Made by a program: the position numbers and the translations under genes. The notes under the pieces are model-generated. The model saw only the letters and a list, made by a program, of their open reading frames with translations, was not told where the DNA came from and made no database searches. From contig WELB01000154.1 in NCBI GenBank assembly GCA_009602725.1, positions 268,503-306,961 on the forward strand: DNA of 38,459 bases, read 5' to 3'. Origin of the DNA: Spirogloea muscicola (taxonomy: Eukaryota > Streptophyta > Zygnematophyceae > Spirogloeales > Spirogloeaceae). Position 1 is the stretch's first letter, and the number at the start of each line of letters is the position of its first letter. Shown piece by piece: positions 21,320-32,719 of the stretch.

Positions 21320-22763
21320 CTAGTCCTGCTCTCTAATTCTAACATTTGAGGCATGGTCTGTCTGAGTGGCACTTTCCGGCTCTGCACCAGCATCCTTCCA
21401 CCAATTAACGGCTTCAGGTGCCCACGTTCTGATGGCAAAAGCTCCCGCGCCTGTTACTCCAGCAATTAGCGCTGCTCCAAACAGGTAGTTGAAGAGCTTT
21501 GACCGTAGCTGTCGCTGCCAGCGACGCGCTCGCGCCAGCTCTGTAAGTTGCACAAGTCGAGTACGGTCCTTGAGACTGCTGCTAACTTGAACCCTGAGCA
21601 ACTTAAAAGCAAGCGGCTAAACCATCTAAGCTAGTTGCATTAGTGAGGCTGCCGTCCCTGCTGCTGATTGAGATCCTTCTTACGAGCATGTTGAGCACAG
21701 CTCTAGCTGAAATCCGCACCTAGGACTTGCAGAACACAGGCAGTGACCGGTCTTGGGCTACAACCGACCTTGATTTCGCTGCGACATCTCATCGTTCATC
21801 CGCTCAATGTACTGCAGCTTGTCCTTGAGGCGTGCGATCTCACGCTCCTTCTTGGCTAGCATTGCTGCCAAGTCCTCACCACTGCCGGTTCCCGGAATTG
21901 CTGTCCCCCCTCTCGCACCCCTGCCCTGCTGCTGCTCCAAGCTCGTACCTGCTGGCCAGAAACTAACGCCGGCCGCGCTCGCATCTGCATCAGCTGCTAT
22001 GACGCTCTCCACAGCACCAGTACTTCTCCCAGATCCTTCCTCGTACACAGCGGAGCTGACCGGCTCTGCGGGGCCAGCCTGAGCATGGCGCGTTCCCGCG
22101 CCGACGGGCGTCCTCGTAGAGTCGCTCAGCTCCGACGACGTCCTATCAAGGGGCTCTTTCCCGGGTGCCCGTTGCTGCGACTCGGTCCGACGGCCGCTGG
22201 CGCTGCCGCTTCTGTCACGCCATGGCTGTGTCCTCGCGCCAGACCGCATGCTGTCATCGTCACTGGAGTACTCTGCATGCACGGCCAAGCAGTGGGAGCC
22301 GCTTGATGGAGGCGAGCACACCCCAGAGCCCACTGAAAGGGGTCCAGTGGCTCGCTGATGATGGGTAAGATGGACTGGGAGGCTTGGCTGCCAAACCGCC
22401 ACCAGCATGTGAGGCCTGAGACATACCGTCAAGCGAGTTGTCGGCAGCGTCGTAGAACTCCTCGTTGCTGACGCCGCTGAGGCGGCTCCCGGGCAGGGTC
22501 GATGACGCGGCAGCTGCAGGGCCACCCGCGCCGCCGGCTGCCGCTCCAGCCGGCGGGCTCGGAGCCTCGCCGGCGGCGGCGAGGGGTTCGGCGAGGGCTT
22601 CCTCGCGCGGAGGCTCCGGCTCGGCGTCCCGCATGGCGGCGCCTTCCAGGCCCGCGCCGCCGCCGCCGCCGCCGCCGCTGCCGCCTGGTGGTGCGTGTGA
22701 GAGGGGGTCGTCGTCGACAGGCGCGTCAGCCGGATGCGGCGTCGACGGCACGGCGGACGCCAT
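21320..22763 (-). CDS. Disordered coiled-coil protein with one C-terminal membrane segment (function unknown)
   Basis: Exons 22763-22322, 22272-21765 and 21593-21320 (phases 1 and 2 match) give about 407 residues. The first ~90 residues are Pro/Gly/Ala/acid-rich. Then come SNEEFYDAADNSLDGMSQAS, EYSSDDDSM and a Ser/Gly/Glu-rich disordered middle. A heptad-like helix follows, with MLAKKEREIARLKDKLQYIE and MNDEMSQRNQ. Next is a basic stretch (RARRWQRQLRSK) and a hydrophobic span at about residues 350-371 (LFNYLFGAALIAGV onward), leaving ~36 residues after it. This suggests a membrane-anchored cytosolic tether or adaptor. The MN-x-EMSQRNQ signature seems familiar from plant coiled-coil proteins, but I cannot assign a function. 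It is divergent from TAF13 across the sequence gap, so a further upstream start is possible. Stop is TGA. Confidence 0.72.
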
Positions 22764-22812
22764 GGCGGCGTGGGCGGGCGCGGCCCTGCCAGCGCCGGGC
22801 CCCGAGCCCGCG

Positions 22813-23409
22813 NNNNNNNNNNNNNNNNNNNNNNNNNNNNNNNNNNNNNNNNNNNNNNNNNNNNNNNNNNNNNNNNNNNNNNNNNNNNNNNNNNNNNNNN
22901 NNNNNNNNNNNNNNNNNNNNNNNNNNNNNNNNNNNNNNNNNNNNNNNNNNNNNNNNNNNNNNNNNNNNNNNNNNNNNNNNNNNNNNNNNNNNNNNNNNNN
23001 NNNNNNNNNNNNNNNNNNNNNNNNNNNNNNNNNNNNNNNNNNNNNNNNNNNNNNNNNNNNNNNNNNNNNNNNNNNNNNNNNNNNNNNNNNNNNNNNNNNN
23101 NNNNNNNNNNNNNNNNNNNNNNNNNNNNNNNNNNNNNNNNNNNNNNNNNNNNNNNNNNNNNNNNNNNNNNNNNNNNNNNNNNNNNNNNNNNNNNNNNNNN
23201 NNNNNNNNNNNNNNNNNNNNNNNNNNNNNNNNNNNNNNNNNNNNNNNNNNNNNNNNNNNNNNNNNNNNNNNNNNNNNNNNNNNNNNNNNNNNNNNNNNNN
23301 NNNNNNNNNNNNNNNNNNNNNNNNNNNNNNNNNNNNNNNNNNNNNNNNNNNNNNNNNNNNNNNNNNNNNNNNNNNNNNNNNNNNNNNNNNNNNNNNNNNN
23401 NNNNNNNNN
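22813..23409. other. Assembly gap (597 n)
   Basis: A run of undetermined bases between two divergent genes in very GC-rich surroundings. It hides the promoter region, the N-terminus of TAF13 and possibly part of the minus-strand gene. Open frames drawn through it are meaningless. Confidence 1.
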
Positions 23410-24638
23410 GAGGCTGCGGCTGCCCGCGGCCGCGGCAAGGCCCCGGCGGCCGCGGCGGGAGGAGCGGCCGGCGGCGACGAGGGCGCCCTCAAGCGCAAGC
23501 GCGGCCTCTTCGCCAAGGACCGTGAGTCACGGCCGCTCTGCTGGCTCCGCTCGCCGCCTGCCCGAGGTCCCAGAGCTCTGCCGTGAGCGCAACCGTGGTT
23601 CTCAAAGGCCTTGCACCGTTGATTTTGCGCCAAATTAGCGAACGGGAGCTTGGCAGTTCCACCCCAGCCTCGCTGCTCCTGCCTGACCTCCCTGCCACTG
23701 CTCACATGGCTGGCGCAGTGAGGCTGATGATGTACGGCTTTGGCGACGACCCTGATGTGCGTGCGAGGCAGCGACACGCGCCTTCTACGATGACATTCCA
23801 CGAGCACTCTGTCGTAGACGTCTTGACGAGTAGAAGGACTTGTGAATGGAGCTCGAGCTTGCAGTTGCAAAGCAACTGCGACTGCTTCATTGGGTGCCCA
23901 ACTTGTCTTTGTGGGCAAGACTGGGGCCAAGTGAGTTGCAGCGCAGGCAAGCAGTGTATCTCAGGCGAGTGGACTTTGATGCGCAGCATGCTCCTACCAT
24001 GTCCGTCCTGATGCAGCCTGCACCGGAGACCGTGGAGCTGGTGGAAGATATACTGGTGGAGTACATCACCGAGATGGTACATGCAGAGCTCTCCGCACCT
24101 TCTCTCACTTGCTGGCGCCAGCTTATGATGGACACATCCAAGTCAAGACACTGCATTATCTTTGCATGATTGTACAATGTCTGCCTACTGCTCGCCTTAC
24201 TTATTGCCACTTCGCAAGCTCTTCAATCGCAGATTCACAAGGCACAGGAACTAGGCTCAAGGCGTGGCAAAATGGCCACCGAGGACATTCTGTTCCTCAT
24301 ACGGAAGGTAATGCTGGCCTTTTGCATCTCCTGACAAATGAACAGGGATTGAAAGCTGGACAGAAATGTGAGCTTGTAGAGTCATGGAGTCTCCTTGACC
24401 ACCATGCCATGCATTGCCGAGGTCCCTCCAGGTATATCTTAGCAGATGCTGTTGCTTCCGAGGGGGATCAAGTTCTTCAGACTAGGTGAGTAGTTGTGTT
24501 GATCATCGGCAATTGCATCTGTGGCAGGACTCAAGGAAATTTGCCAGGGTGAAGGAGCTCCTGGCAATGAATGAGGAGCTGAAGAAAGCTCGGAAGGCCT
24601 TTGAGGTTGACGAGGAAAGCCTTGCTGAAGCAACATAG
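23410..24638 (+). CDS. TAF13: TAF13, TFIID subunit (histone-fold), N-terminus in gap
   Basis: Visible exons: up to 23521, 23719-23756, 24017-24076, 24233-24307 and 24528-24638, all phases consistent. The order is KRKRGLFAKD, LRLMMYGFGDDPD, ETVELVEDILVEYITEM, IHKAQELGSRRGKMATEDIL with FLIRK, and DSRKFARVKELLAMNEELKK with ARKAFEVDEE. This is the TAF13 histone fold from end to end. TAF13 pairs with TAF11 within TFIID in RNA polymerase II initiation. The Ala/Gly-rich part before KRKRG continues into the gap, so the start is unknown. The frame ends at TAG (24636-24638), the usual family length. Read through, it would add an acidic tail of 15 residues to a TGA at 24684-24686, which matters for the code question in the findings. 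Confidence 0.93.
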
Positions 24639-25844
24639 ACAGCAAATGACAGTGACGAACATGAAGACGAAGAGTCCCGAAGGTGATCTTTTAGGCCGAA
24701 TTGGCCACTGTACTATTTTGTCCTGTCAATATATTGTAGAGGATAGCTCACCTTTATACAGGATGAACTCCCGGTTGCAGAGGAACCCAACCAGATTGGA
24801 AAGTGTCAAAATGAGCTGTGCAGCTCGTCTGAAATGCACAGCTTGCAAGGACTACTGCAGCATCCTTGCAGCATGCTGGACTGTTGCACTGCTGGACATG
24901 CTTGTGCACTTTCAAGTCGCGTGTTGGCACCACGTTACAGGCAACAATTACTTGTGAAATCCTTAGGCCTGTGCACAATGGCAACCAATTTAAACTCCCC
25001 ATTATGTTGATGGAGCTTAATTCTTGTGATTGTTAGACACATCCTCAACCATATTCTGCGGCTTGTCATGTGCTGCTTGATTGCAATTGCCCCAGCTTGG
25101 GTGAAGGACCGGCTGGAGTATCTGAGGTCTTCACGGTCATTGCTTGCATGTGCATAGATGACGTCACTAGACCCGCTTGCAGACGGGAGGGCCTTGTAAA
25201 TCACAGGCAGCAGCAACACTTAATTATAGTTTGCAGCACAGCAGGATCTGTACAGTATAATTATCTGTGTAACAATGTATAAGTTGCAGAGCTGTGGTAG
25301 CACAGCTTTGCAAGTCCTCTCTGACGCTCCAGGTGACTGTCACTGCCAGCCTCAAGGCAATAGTTGCAGGACAGTCTGGAGCAAGAATGGTTGTGACGTG
25401 ACTATGGCTGCTTCTGATCTATGAGTAGGATTGCCTAAGAGTGACTGATGCACACTATAAGGTAATTGCAGTGATTCTGTCAGACTGCGTATCACTGTGG
25501 CACCTAGCTTAAGCCGGTTTCAATACACGAGATGCTCAGTTCCTGTTGAGAGCATATTCCTAACTAGTTGGTCAACTAGCTTACAAGATACCTTTGAACG
25601 ATCTATGTTATGGGTCCTAGACAATGTATGTGTGTATCGGAAATGTAGGGTACTTTATGTGTGTAATGAGATGCAGGGTAATGTACGTCCTCTCCGTCAA
25701 TGGCAGCCTTCCAGTTCCCCACCTTCCTCTTGCAGGTGACCAAGCCTGCAACTGGCCCAGTAAATATGGTACAATAATACAGGGAAACTGTCACAAGATG
25801 CTGGTTGACAGCACATGGAGAGGCCCGCATAGATGTGCAGTCCC
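24639..25844. other. Intergenic region between convergent TAF13 and BAT1-like genes
   Basis: About 1.2 kb, AT-richer than the exons, holding both 3' UTRs. Several open frames of 60-130 codons occur on both strands, none with recognisable domains, splice support or biased composition. No RNA gene or repeat was identified. Confidence 0.5.
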
Positions 25845-28800
25845 TCATGCCATGACTTGCTTGACAGGTTGGAAATTGTTGCCCTTGGACATTGACATGT
25901 CGATGTTGCGCACAGGGCCATGGAACCATTTGCGTGCATCAAGCGCAAACCAAAGCAGCGAGCCCGCAAGGACGAGGCCAGAGGCTGCAGGCAAGCCAAG
26001 TGTCAATGAGGGAGGCCCTTCATGAACCTTAAGGGGATACTTGAAACGAAGGAGTAAATTCTGCAAGTTGGGGACAGACAAATGCTTGGCATGCATGCAT
26101 TGGCAGGCACTCTATGCCGAGAGATGCCATATTTTCATGCACACTGTGCTTGATTCAGCCCCCTGCTTCAACATGTGAGGGCAGCTTATCCAGCAGCTTG
26201 GCAAGCTGTAGAAAAGCAAGCAACTGACAGCTCACCGATCGGGCCATAGTTGTAGTTGTTCCATGTAACAGGATACGTGAGCGGAACCATGAAGATGCCA
26301 CAAGTATAGACAATGTAGCAGAGTGAGATGAAGCACAGCGGCTTGCTGAAGGCACCCAGATGAAATGGACCCCTCTTGAAGTCTTCGTTGGGAAGGATGA
26401 GTCGGAAGAAGATGGGCACGCCATATGTCCCCACCCATGCAATTGTAGCCACACTGACAATTGCGTTGAACGCTACTGTCGTACTGCTCATGAAGCACAA
26501 TGAAGTACAATGAATGTCAGATTGCTCAACTGATTGCTCGCTGTTTGCTAGCTACACTCCTCTCCCTGTCTGCAACTTCCCGATGCAACTTTCTGTCTGT
26601 GAAGCATGTGCATATTCTCCAATCCACAAAGCATGGACCTTGGTGAAGGCATCGACGGGAATGCTAAAAGGACCCAAGCCAGACAGCTACCTCCTAGCAG
26701 ACACCTATTTCCTGATAACGTGCAATGCAAGAGAACTGAGAATGAGAAGACTGTGGAGTACCCAAAATTAGGCAGACAAATAAGCGTGCAGATTAATGCC
26801 ACTAGCCATGCTGCATATACAGGAACTTGTGCCTTGTTGAGCTTTCTCCACAACCAGGAAGCAGGCATGGCCCCATCACGTGATGTAGCATAAAGGGCTC
26901 TTGCAGCAGCCAAAACTCCTCCAACACCTGACACCATGAGCCATGGAGATTGTTAAGGCCTTACAGAAGTGAAGGTATGCAAGAGCCTTGACTCTAGAAG
27001 GAAATCGTGATGAGAAGCTGTTGAGTATGACTCAGTGGGAGAAGATGGACTTTCTAGGCATCTTCACTGCCAACCTAATCTTGTCTTGTGGCTGTTGAAT
27101 AAGCGACTCAATGTAATAGAAGGATGCTATGAGCATGGACACCTGATGCATAGAATGGGATGACCATGAGAATGAGAAAGACGTAGGCCCCTGCTCCAGA
27201 TCCATAACGGCCATGGAAGGCATCATAGAGGATTTGTGCTGGAGGGTAGAGGCCTCGAGTCTCGTTGGTGGGGTCAAAAAGGTCCGCCCAGTAACCCTAT
27301 TTAAGGCAACAAAATTCACATTGGTTTGTATGTCACAGGTTTGAGAGGACAGAGATGCTTCAGGAAACACCACTCCTTTGGCTGACCTTGTATCACAACT
27401 ACATCCACAGCACTAGTATCTACGGCCTCCATTCTCCGAAGGTGACTGTATTGTCTCGGTCGGATGCTTTGAGTAGGTAAAGTAAAGCAATCAACTGGGC
27501 ATCAACTCACAGTAAGAGGAGCTACCTGAATGCTGAAAGTGAAGGCATTCAGGAGGGCATAGCCAAGAACAAGTTCCACAAAGATGGATGTCATGATGGC
27601 TTTGGGGCCTGCTGATGCAGCGTTCTTAGTCTCCTCTGTGACATGTGCAGAGGAGTCATAGCCAAAGAAACAGAATTGGGGAAGAAGCATAGCAAAGAGG
27701 AAATTGATGCCGGTGTTGGAGACACCTGCATTGAAAACCACATAGCAGGCATAAGGTACACATGGTTTTCCTGAAGGAAGTCGCACGAATCCCTGTAAGT
27801 GCATGAAGCCTACAGCAGCTGCTATTGTCTGAAGCGACCCCATACTGCTCGATGCAGCTCTGTGTCAATAAATCATTCTTCTTCAAAGGGGCCAGAATCT
27901 GCCATTATGGGCAGTCTTTTGAAGAGATGGCTGTCAGATGATGCAATATTGCAAAGAGGATGATAGACAACCTGTTACAATGGCTGAGTCCTCATAGTGA
28001 AAGTAGACATATGAAGCTTTTTGAGTGGTGCGAGCCACCAATGGCAGCATAATAACCTGTGGAAGAGCTCTCCTTGACTGACTTTTATGACCAATCTGTG
28101 CTGCGAGACTGAGCATTTGAAGCCTTTTAGATGCTGCACAAGCAATTTCACGTGCTCCAGGAGACAATTACATGCTTGCGCTGAAAGCAGCGCAAGAGAA
28201 AGTTGCGACAAGAGACTCCTCTTTCAGGGGTAGAGTTGACATTTACCAGTGCAGCGGTGTAGACAATGTTAAAGTACACAAAGAAAGTGGTGAAAAGTGA
28301 CACCATCTTGATGGACAGAGTGTTCAAGGCAGCCCACTGGATCTCCAGCGACATGAATATGAGGAAGAATAGCCACTTTGGAGCGAAGTAACCTCCATTC
28401 TTGTTGGTGCCAGTTGTTAGGAGGATGATCTGCTGAATGATCTGGGTTGCTACAGGACAGCAGCAATACAGTCAGCTGTCGTGTCAAGCTGTCAATGCTC
28501 CCCTATCTGCGTTGCTCTAAGGAGAAGTCAGGGAGGCCCGCAAGAAGAGGCCACCTCTGTGAGACAACATAACGCCTTTAGCAGATTTTAACGAATCATA
28601 AGATGTCATGGACAATGCAGATTGTGTGGAAGCTTAGGTTCAAGGCTGCTGGAATGCCAGAAGTATTGGGGGCTAGCTTGGGTGATATGAGTACCAGGGA
28701 ATGCTACCGAAGCACTTCCAACGGTAAGTGCAATGACTTCAAACCAAGCCGTAACCCAGGAGACAAGTGGCTTCCACTTATGCGGAGCCATAGAAGCAGC

Positions 28801-29621
28801 CCAGAAATACAAGGAGCCCGTAGTCTGCACTCAAGAAGAACTAGTCGTAATGTCAAGGTGTCTGCTGTCAGCCATTTGCAGGCTGCTTCTGAGGACATTC
28901 TTGTTGCAGAAGGAGGAGCTCAAAGAGTTGCAGTACGTGCAGCCTTGTTACATTCAGTAGATGCACACATTTTAGCTGCTTGACTACCCTCTTGTGCCTC
29001 CCTCAGGCGTGTCAGGAGTACTATTGCACTGCACGGCAACCAGAGCATGAGCCTTACAGGGAATGACGAGCAGATCTCGGAGAGACACAAGCCGACGCAG
29101 ATGGAGCACGCTGCGACTGGCCACCACGGCCACATGACATTCTGAGGGCCACCGTAGCTGATGGCAATGGCGTAGAAGGGAATGACAGTGATGTACGGGT
29201 TCATTACCGAAATAGAGACAGCCAGGATCTCAATGAAGTTCTGCAAATGGAGCCAACAGGCTGTCAGGGCCTCGAGTACTCGCTGAAGCCCGGGGAGTTG
29301 AGAGGTCATGAGAGTCATGGTTGGAAGTCACGAGCAGTGATGCAAGTGGGCTATCCTCATCTGCTTTGGTTTGTGACACGTTCCGGTTAATGGCGGTTCA
29401 GCTGGTTTGCACAGTGTCTGCTGCCTTTGTCTCGGCGAAAGGAGAGACAGATGAAGAGGACAGGCAGGAGGGAGGGTGTGCGCATGATGTACCAGCTCCC
29501 GCCGGAGCTCCTGCTTGTAGCCGAGCTCGTTGAGGCGGATCTCGCCGGGGTCCTTGACCCTGTCGGCCGGCTCGGCGGCCGGCTCGGTCTCCAAGGCGCC
29601 AATCCCCGTCCCGTAGGCCAT
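25845..29621 (-). CDS. BAT1: BAT1/GABP-like amino-acid transporter (APC superfamily)
   Basis: Eleven exons: 29621-29493, 29240-29058, 28824-28695, 28449-28247, 28056-27972, 27725-27526, 27426-about 27391, 27296-27143, 26927-26762, 26483-26236 and 25984-25845; about 556 residues. The start is followed by EIRLNELGYKQELRREL, the typical N-terminus. Later landmarks are SEICSSFPTTGSLYFWAASM, GTNKNGGYFAPKWLF, FFGYDSSAHVTEETKNA, GVLAAARALYATSRDGAMP, VATIAWVGTYGVPIFF and WFALDARKWFHGPVRNIDM. About 12 hydrophobic segments are expected. Plant BAT1/GABP moves amino acids or GABA across organellar or plasma membranes. The end of exon 7 is ambiguous: several GTs keep the frame, while the one giving VVVIQG does not match the next exon's phase. 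The promoter side abuts retroelement tails from 29800. Stop is TGA. Confidence 0.93.
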
Positions 29622-29799
29622 GGTGGAAGGCCCTGGGAGGCGGTTTCCGTCTCGCGGGGAGCAGCGCGCCAGGCAAAGGAAGCGAGGCACGGCGTCAGGG
29701 CCCCGACGGCCGCGCGGCGGCGGGAGGCGCGGCGCCGCGGCGGCGGCGGGGCGCCCTGCCACTCGGCGCAGCGGGCCGGGGTGTGCTCTGCGTCCCCTT

Positions 29800-29945
29800 C
29801 AGCCTGTCAACGTGCTTCCCCTTCGGTACTTGGCCACTCAGGCCCCTCCATCACTCAAAACACACTCCAATCCGGCCCTTGTCCATCCCTTTGGGCTGGC
29901 CTTTCCCAGCCACCAGTCCATCTGGCCGCGCTTTCTTTCAATCTG
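29800..29945 (+). repeat. Type I retroelement 3' UTR with stem-loop
   Basis: The stretch carries CAGCCTGTCAACGTGCTTCC, TACTTGGCCACTCAGGCC and CCCTCCATCACT, as in the type I tails at 13930 and 32580. It ends with the stem GGCTGG (29894-29899) / CCAGCC (29906-29911) and the shared text CACCAGTCCATCTGGCC. No coding part precedes it: the fragment starts within the 3' UTR, about 180 bases upstream of the BAT1-like start codon. Confidence 0.65.
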
Positions 29946-30169
29946 GTACTGGCCCGCTCTCGCCTGCCGGCCATTCCGCGGCCCTCGCCCCGCTGGAGGA
30001 GCTCTCCTCTACCCTCGGCCAAAAGGGCCACACTCTAAAAAAGAGTGTCCTGGATGGGATTGCATCGGCCTCCCTTTTCACCCTCGCCGTCTCCACGAAT
30101 TGCCGGCTCATTTTCACCTCACGATCATTCACTAGTGGGCTACCCAATCACAGGCATCGCCGTCTACTA

Positions 30170-30310
30170 GAGCGTCTATCTCCCTTTCTTTGTTTCTTTG
30201 TGCTTGTTTTTCTTAGCGCTTCCTTCTCGTACTCTGTTCATTCTTTTTTGGGCTGGCTTTTCCAGCCCCTATCCTCAATGGGCACTTTCTTCTTTCCCTT
30301 CCCCCAGCTC
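30170..30310 (+). repeat. Second retroelement tail with perfect GGGCTGG stem-loop
   Basis: It is nearly identical to 150-330: a T-rich lead, TACTCTGTTCATTC, GGGCTGG (30250-30256), loop CTTTT, CCAGCCC (30262-30268), CCTCAATGGGC. No ORF terminus is recognisable just before it. Between it and the first tail (29946-30169) nothing further was identified. Confidence 0.65.
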
Positions 30311-30329
30311 ACGAAGAAGAAGGGTCCAT

Positions 30330-30830
30330 CCATCTCATGCGCACCGATGATGCTGTTTTTCCCATTTCCAACCAGGCTGGCCAGCCGCAGCTCCCGCCGG
30401 GGATGACGAGAGCCCGCCGGCCCCGTGGCCCGGCCCACGGGCGCGGAGGGCGCTTCCTTGGCGGGCCCCTCCCCACGTGGGCCCCGCGGCCGCTTTGTGC
30501 CGCCTTTTGGCGGTGGCCAATGCCCAGCCCGTACTACCCCGTGGGCCGAGCCCCGCCCCATGACTGGCCGCCCGGCCCCCGTGGCCCGGGCGAATCTCAG
30601 CCGGCCCGATCGCAGCACCAAATGCTGCTTTGCCCATCCCTTATTTAGTGTGCGCAAGCTCCGCCGCCACCACCTGGTGGGAATGCGACCCCGCGGCCGC
30701 CTGGCCTCGACTGTCCCCGCGCACGTGATGACGTGCACGACGTGAGTGTAGCCCAGAATGGACAGAATGGTCAACGGCAGCCATTGCGGGCTACCGTCTG
30801 CAGCGGAAGTTTGTCGAAGGCTAAACGGCG
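30330..30830. other. GC-rich unassigned stretch
   Basis: This region has strong GC/CpG content between 30370 and 30610 and several short inverted repeats, for example CCCGTGG/CCACGGG at about 30422-30441. Open frames on both strands are long because of composition. No protein family, splice pattern or RNA gene is supported. It could be the promoter/5' region of a lost gene or part of an element. Confidence 0.35.
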
Positions 30831-30988
30831 TGCCAGCGGCTGGGCAGAGCCCACTGAGAGGTGAGAGGAGATGGAGCGTTGAGCGGGCAGAAAAGAGATC
30901 GTGTATTAGAAAGAAATGTAGGCCAAATGGCCAGGTACAAAGGCAAGCACATCTAAACATCTACATAACCTACAGCAGATTGACCCGC
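30830..30988 (-). repeat. Type I retroelement 3' UTR of the RLE fragment upstream
   Basis: On the minus strand, following the TGA at 30989, the sequence reads GCGGGTCAATCTGCTGTAGG and TGTGCTTGCCTTTGTACCTG. It reaches a decayed stem-loop (GGGCTCTGCCCAGCC) near 30839-30853. The order agrees with the tails at 13910 and 29800. Confidence 0.6.
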
Positions 30989-31984
30989 TCAATAACCACG
31001 GGTCAAAACATAAAGGTCACTACTCGATGCATGAATACTAGATGCCAGGAACGGAGCCCTTCTGCCACCTACTAGAGCTCGCCCAGCTTTCTGGTGCAAG
31101 GCACTAGCCTGAGCACGCTGCAAACAGGCCGAAACTCGACGTCGCAAGAGCGACAGATATGCAGCTGGCAAGCCCATCTCAGCCGGAAACACATCTGCGC
31201 GTCGAGTGTAGCCTAGATTGGCAATGTTTTGAAGCAGAGTGTGGAAGCGAGGACCCAGACAGCCAAAGATGTCGATTGCAGCTGGCAGGAGTTGATCGCA
31301 TTGGGGGTAATCGGAGTAATGCCGCAGTTTTCTTTGCTCTGCTCCGCCCACTGCGTGCCCAGCAATGTGTGTTGATGCTGGGCCTTTATATGCCTCCGTA
31401 ACAACAACGTCGACCAGGGCCCGTGGTCCTCCACCAGGTTGCACGCCCACAATGTCAAGTGTGCGGCGATGATGACGTCCCTGGGCGTCCGTGGTGATAG
31501 GCATGATATTGTTGACTTCCACGACCGCACGGTAGCCGGCGTCGCGCATCAAGCCCGCCAGGGCATCGCGAAGGAGGTTGTGAATGCCCACCACTTCTGG
31601 TCCAGTGGGGCATCTCAGCATGTGAGTAGCGAGCACAGCACCCTCTGCACGGAAGCCGCACTCGCACTGGCGCACCCCAATCAGGCAATTAAGTGGGAGG
31701 CCGAGGAAGACTTGAAGCGATGTCCGAAAGGCCTCGGAGCTGATGCTGAAGGCGTTGGCGACGGGGGGAGAGGTGATCCAGTCAGTGGCACCAGGTGTGG
31801 CCAGAGAAGTGAGGCAGGGCAGAGAGGCAGGGCTTGGGCCAGTGTTCAGAAATAAGAGCCCGCGCAGGGGACTCGGCTGGTGCCCTTCGTTAATGTGGGT
31901 GTCGGGGAATCCGGGAGGGCACCGCCCCAAGTGTCTGACAGAGCTGCTTATGGCGGTGAACGCGGTTAGACGCCGCCCCACCAA
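30989..31984 (-). mobile_element. Retroelement fragment with intact zinc finger and restriction-like endonuclease
   Basis: An uninterrupted 331-codon frame. Similarity to the 11631-13909 copy starts near LATPGATDW (about 31810), so the first ~55 codons are of other origin and the real insertion is 5'-truncated. It carries CLIGVRQCECGFRAEG, then THMLRC (C-x-C-x11-H-x3-C), GIHNLLRDALAGLMRDAGYR, HHRRTLDIVGVQPGGGPRAL with VDVVVTEAYK (PD-(D/E)XK-like), LLPAAIDIFGCLGPRF and the end SSSDLYVLTRGY-TGA. Unlike the other copies it has no frameshift from finger to stop, so it is the best reference for the family C-terminus. The RT domain is absent, so it is not autonomous. Confidence 0.85.
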
Positions 31985-32309
31985 GCACGTGATGCAGGTG
32001 GTTACCGCCTTCGCGGAACCACTTACCGCCCCTATCTAATCTGGAAGGGAGGTGGATGGGAAACTACTCCACGGCTGCCGCCGCCTAGAAGGAAGTGCTC
32101 GCTCTTGGAGAAGAGCGGCTGGCAAAGCCAGCCCAAAAAGAATGGACAATATCCAAAGCCAACGATGAAAAAGCTGCCGCCGCCTAGAGCTAATTAGCTA
32201 ACTCGAAGTCAGCCAAGGCTTCTCCCTTAGCGATTTCTCGCCTAAGGACAACAGTGAGTATAGGCTTCTATCTGACATGGGCTTGCCGGCCTATTTTATA
32301 AGGTCTTGC
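31985..32309. repeat. Spacer with one inverted stem-loop module
   Basis: GGCTGG (32117-32122), loop CAAAG, CCAGCC (32128-32133), followed by CAAAAAGAATGGACA, is the minus-strand form of the element stem-loop. The rest of the stretch holds nothing I recognise. Confidence 0.55.
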
Positions 32310-32640
32310 CACGTCGTGTGTCAGCCTGTTTGCAGCCAGCTCAGGCTCATGCATTAAGACAACGGAAACAGCTCTCCCAGATTGACAGCAGTTGCTGCGA
32401 GAGGCCAGTCCAAGAGAATGAACACGGGTTACAACAGGTCTTGCTTATCACCAGGAAGCCGGTCGAGCCTTAGCCGGTGGCACAGGGCTTGTTAATTGCA
32501 GTGCCGATATTCGGGCATCAATCAGCGACCTCTGTGCGCTGACTCATGGTTCCTTAGCGGGGTCAGCTTAGCAGCAGGTGATGTACATCTGTCAATATGC
32601 TTGCCTTTGTACTTGACCACGCAGGCCCTCCATCACTTGT
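32310..32640 (+). pseudogene. Decayed type I retroelement terminus with small insertion
   Basis: CGTGTGTCAGCCTGTTTGCA matches the CVSACLQR-type segment of intact copies. A 92-base unrelated insert follows (about 32357-32448), then EAGRALAGGTGLVNC and SDLCALTHGS. The canonical GY-TGA is mutated (TAC TGA became TCC TTA). The type I 3' UTR follows at 32563-32640 with GTCAGCTTAGCAGCAGGTGA. Confidence 0.7.
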
Positions 32641-32719
32641 GTTGGAAGACTTCTTCGTCTTCACCTCGATACCGTATTTCCTGAATGAGATTTGAATGAG
32701 TGGTAAAGGCTTTAGGCTG

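Noticed and set aside
22260-23930. Minus-strand open frame of 556 codons through the run of n
   Set aside because: The frame is open only because n is translated as X. Its two ends belong to different genes, the coiled-coil protein (-) and the antisense of TAF13.
24636-24686. Acidic extension of TAF13 beyond the TAG as proof of stop-codon reassignment
   Set aside because: A 15-codon open extension is likely by chance, and known TAF13 proteins end at about the TAG. It is kept only as weak, circumstantial support.
30238-30960. Minus-strand open frame of 240 codons in the GC-rich block
   Set aside because: It crosses two retroelement tails and GC-rich sequence, and no family resemblance was found.
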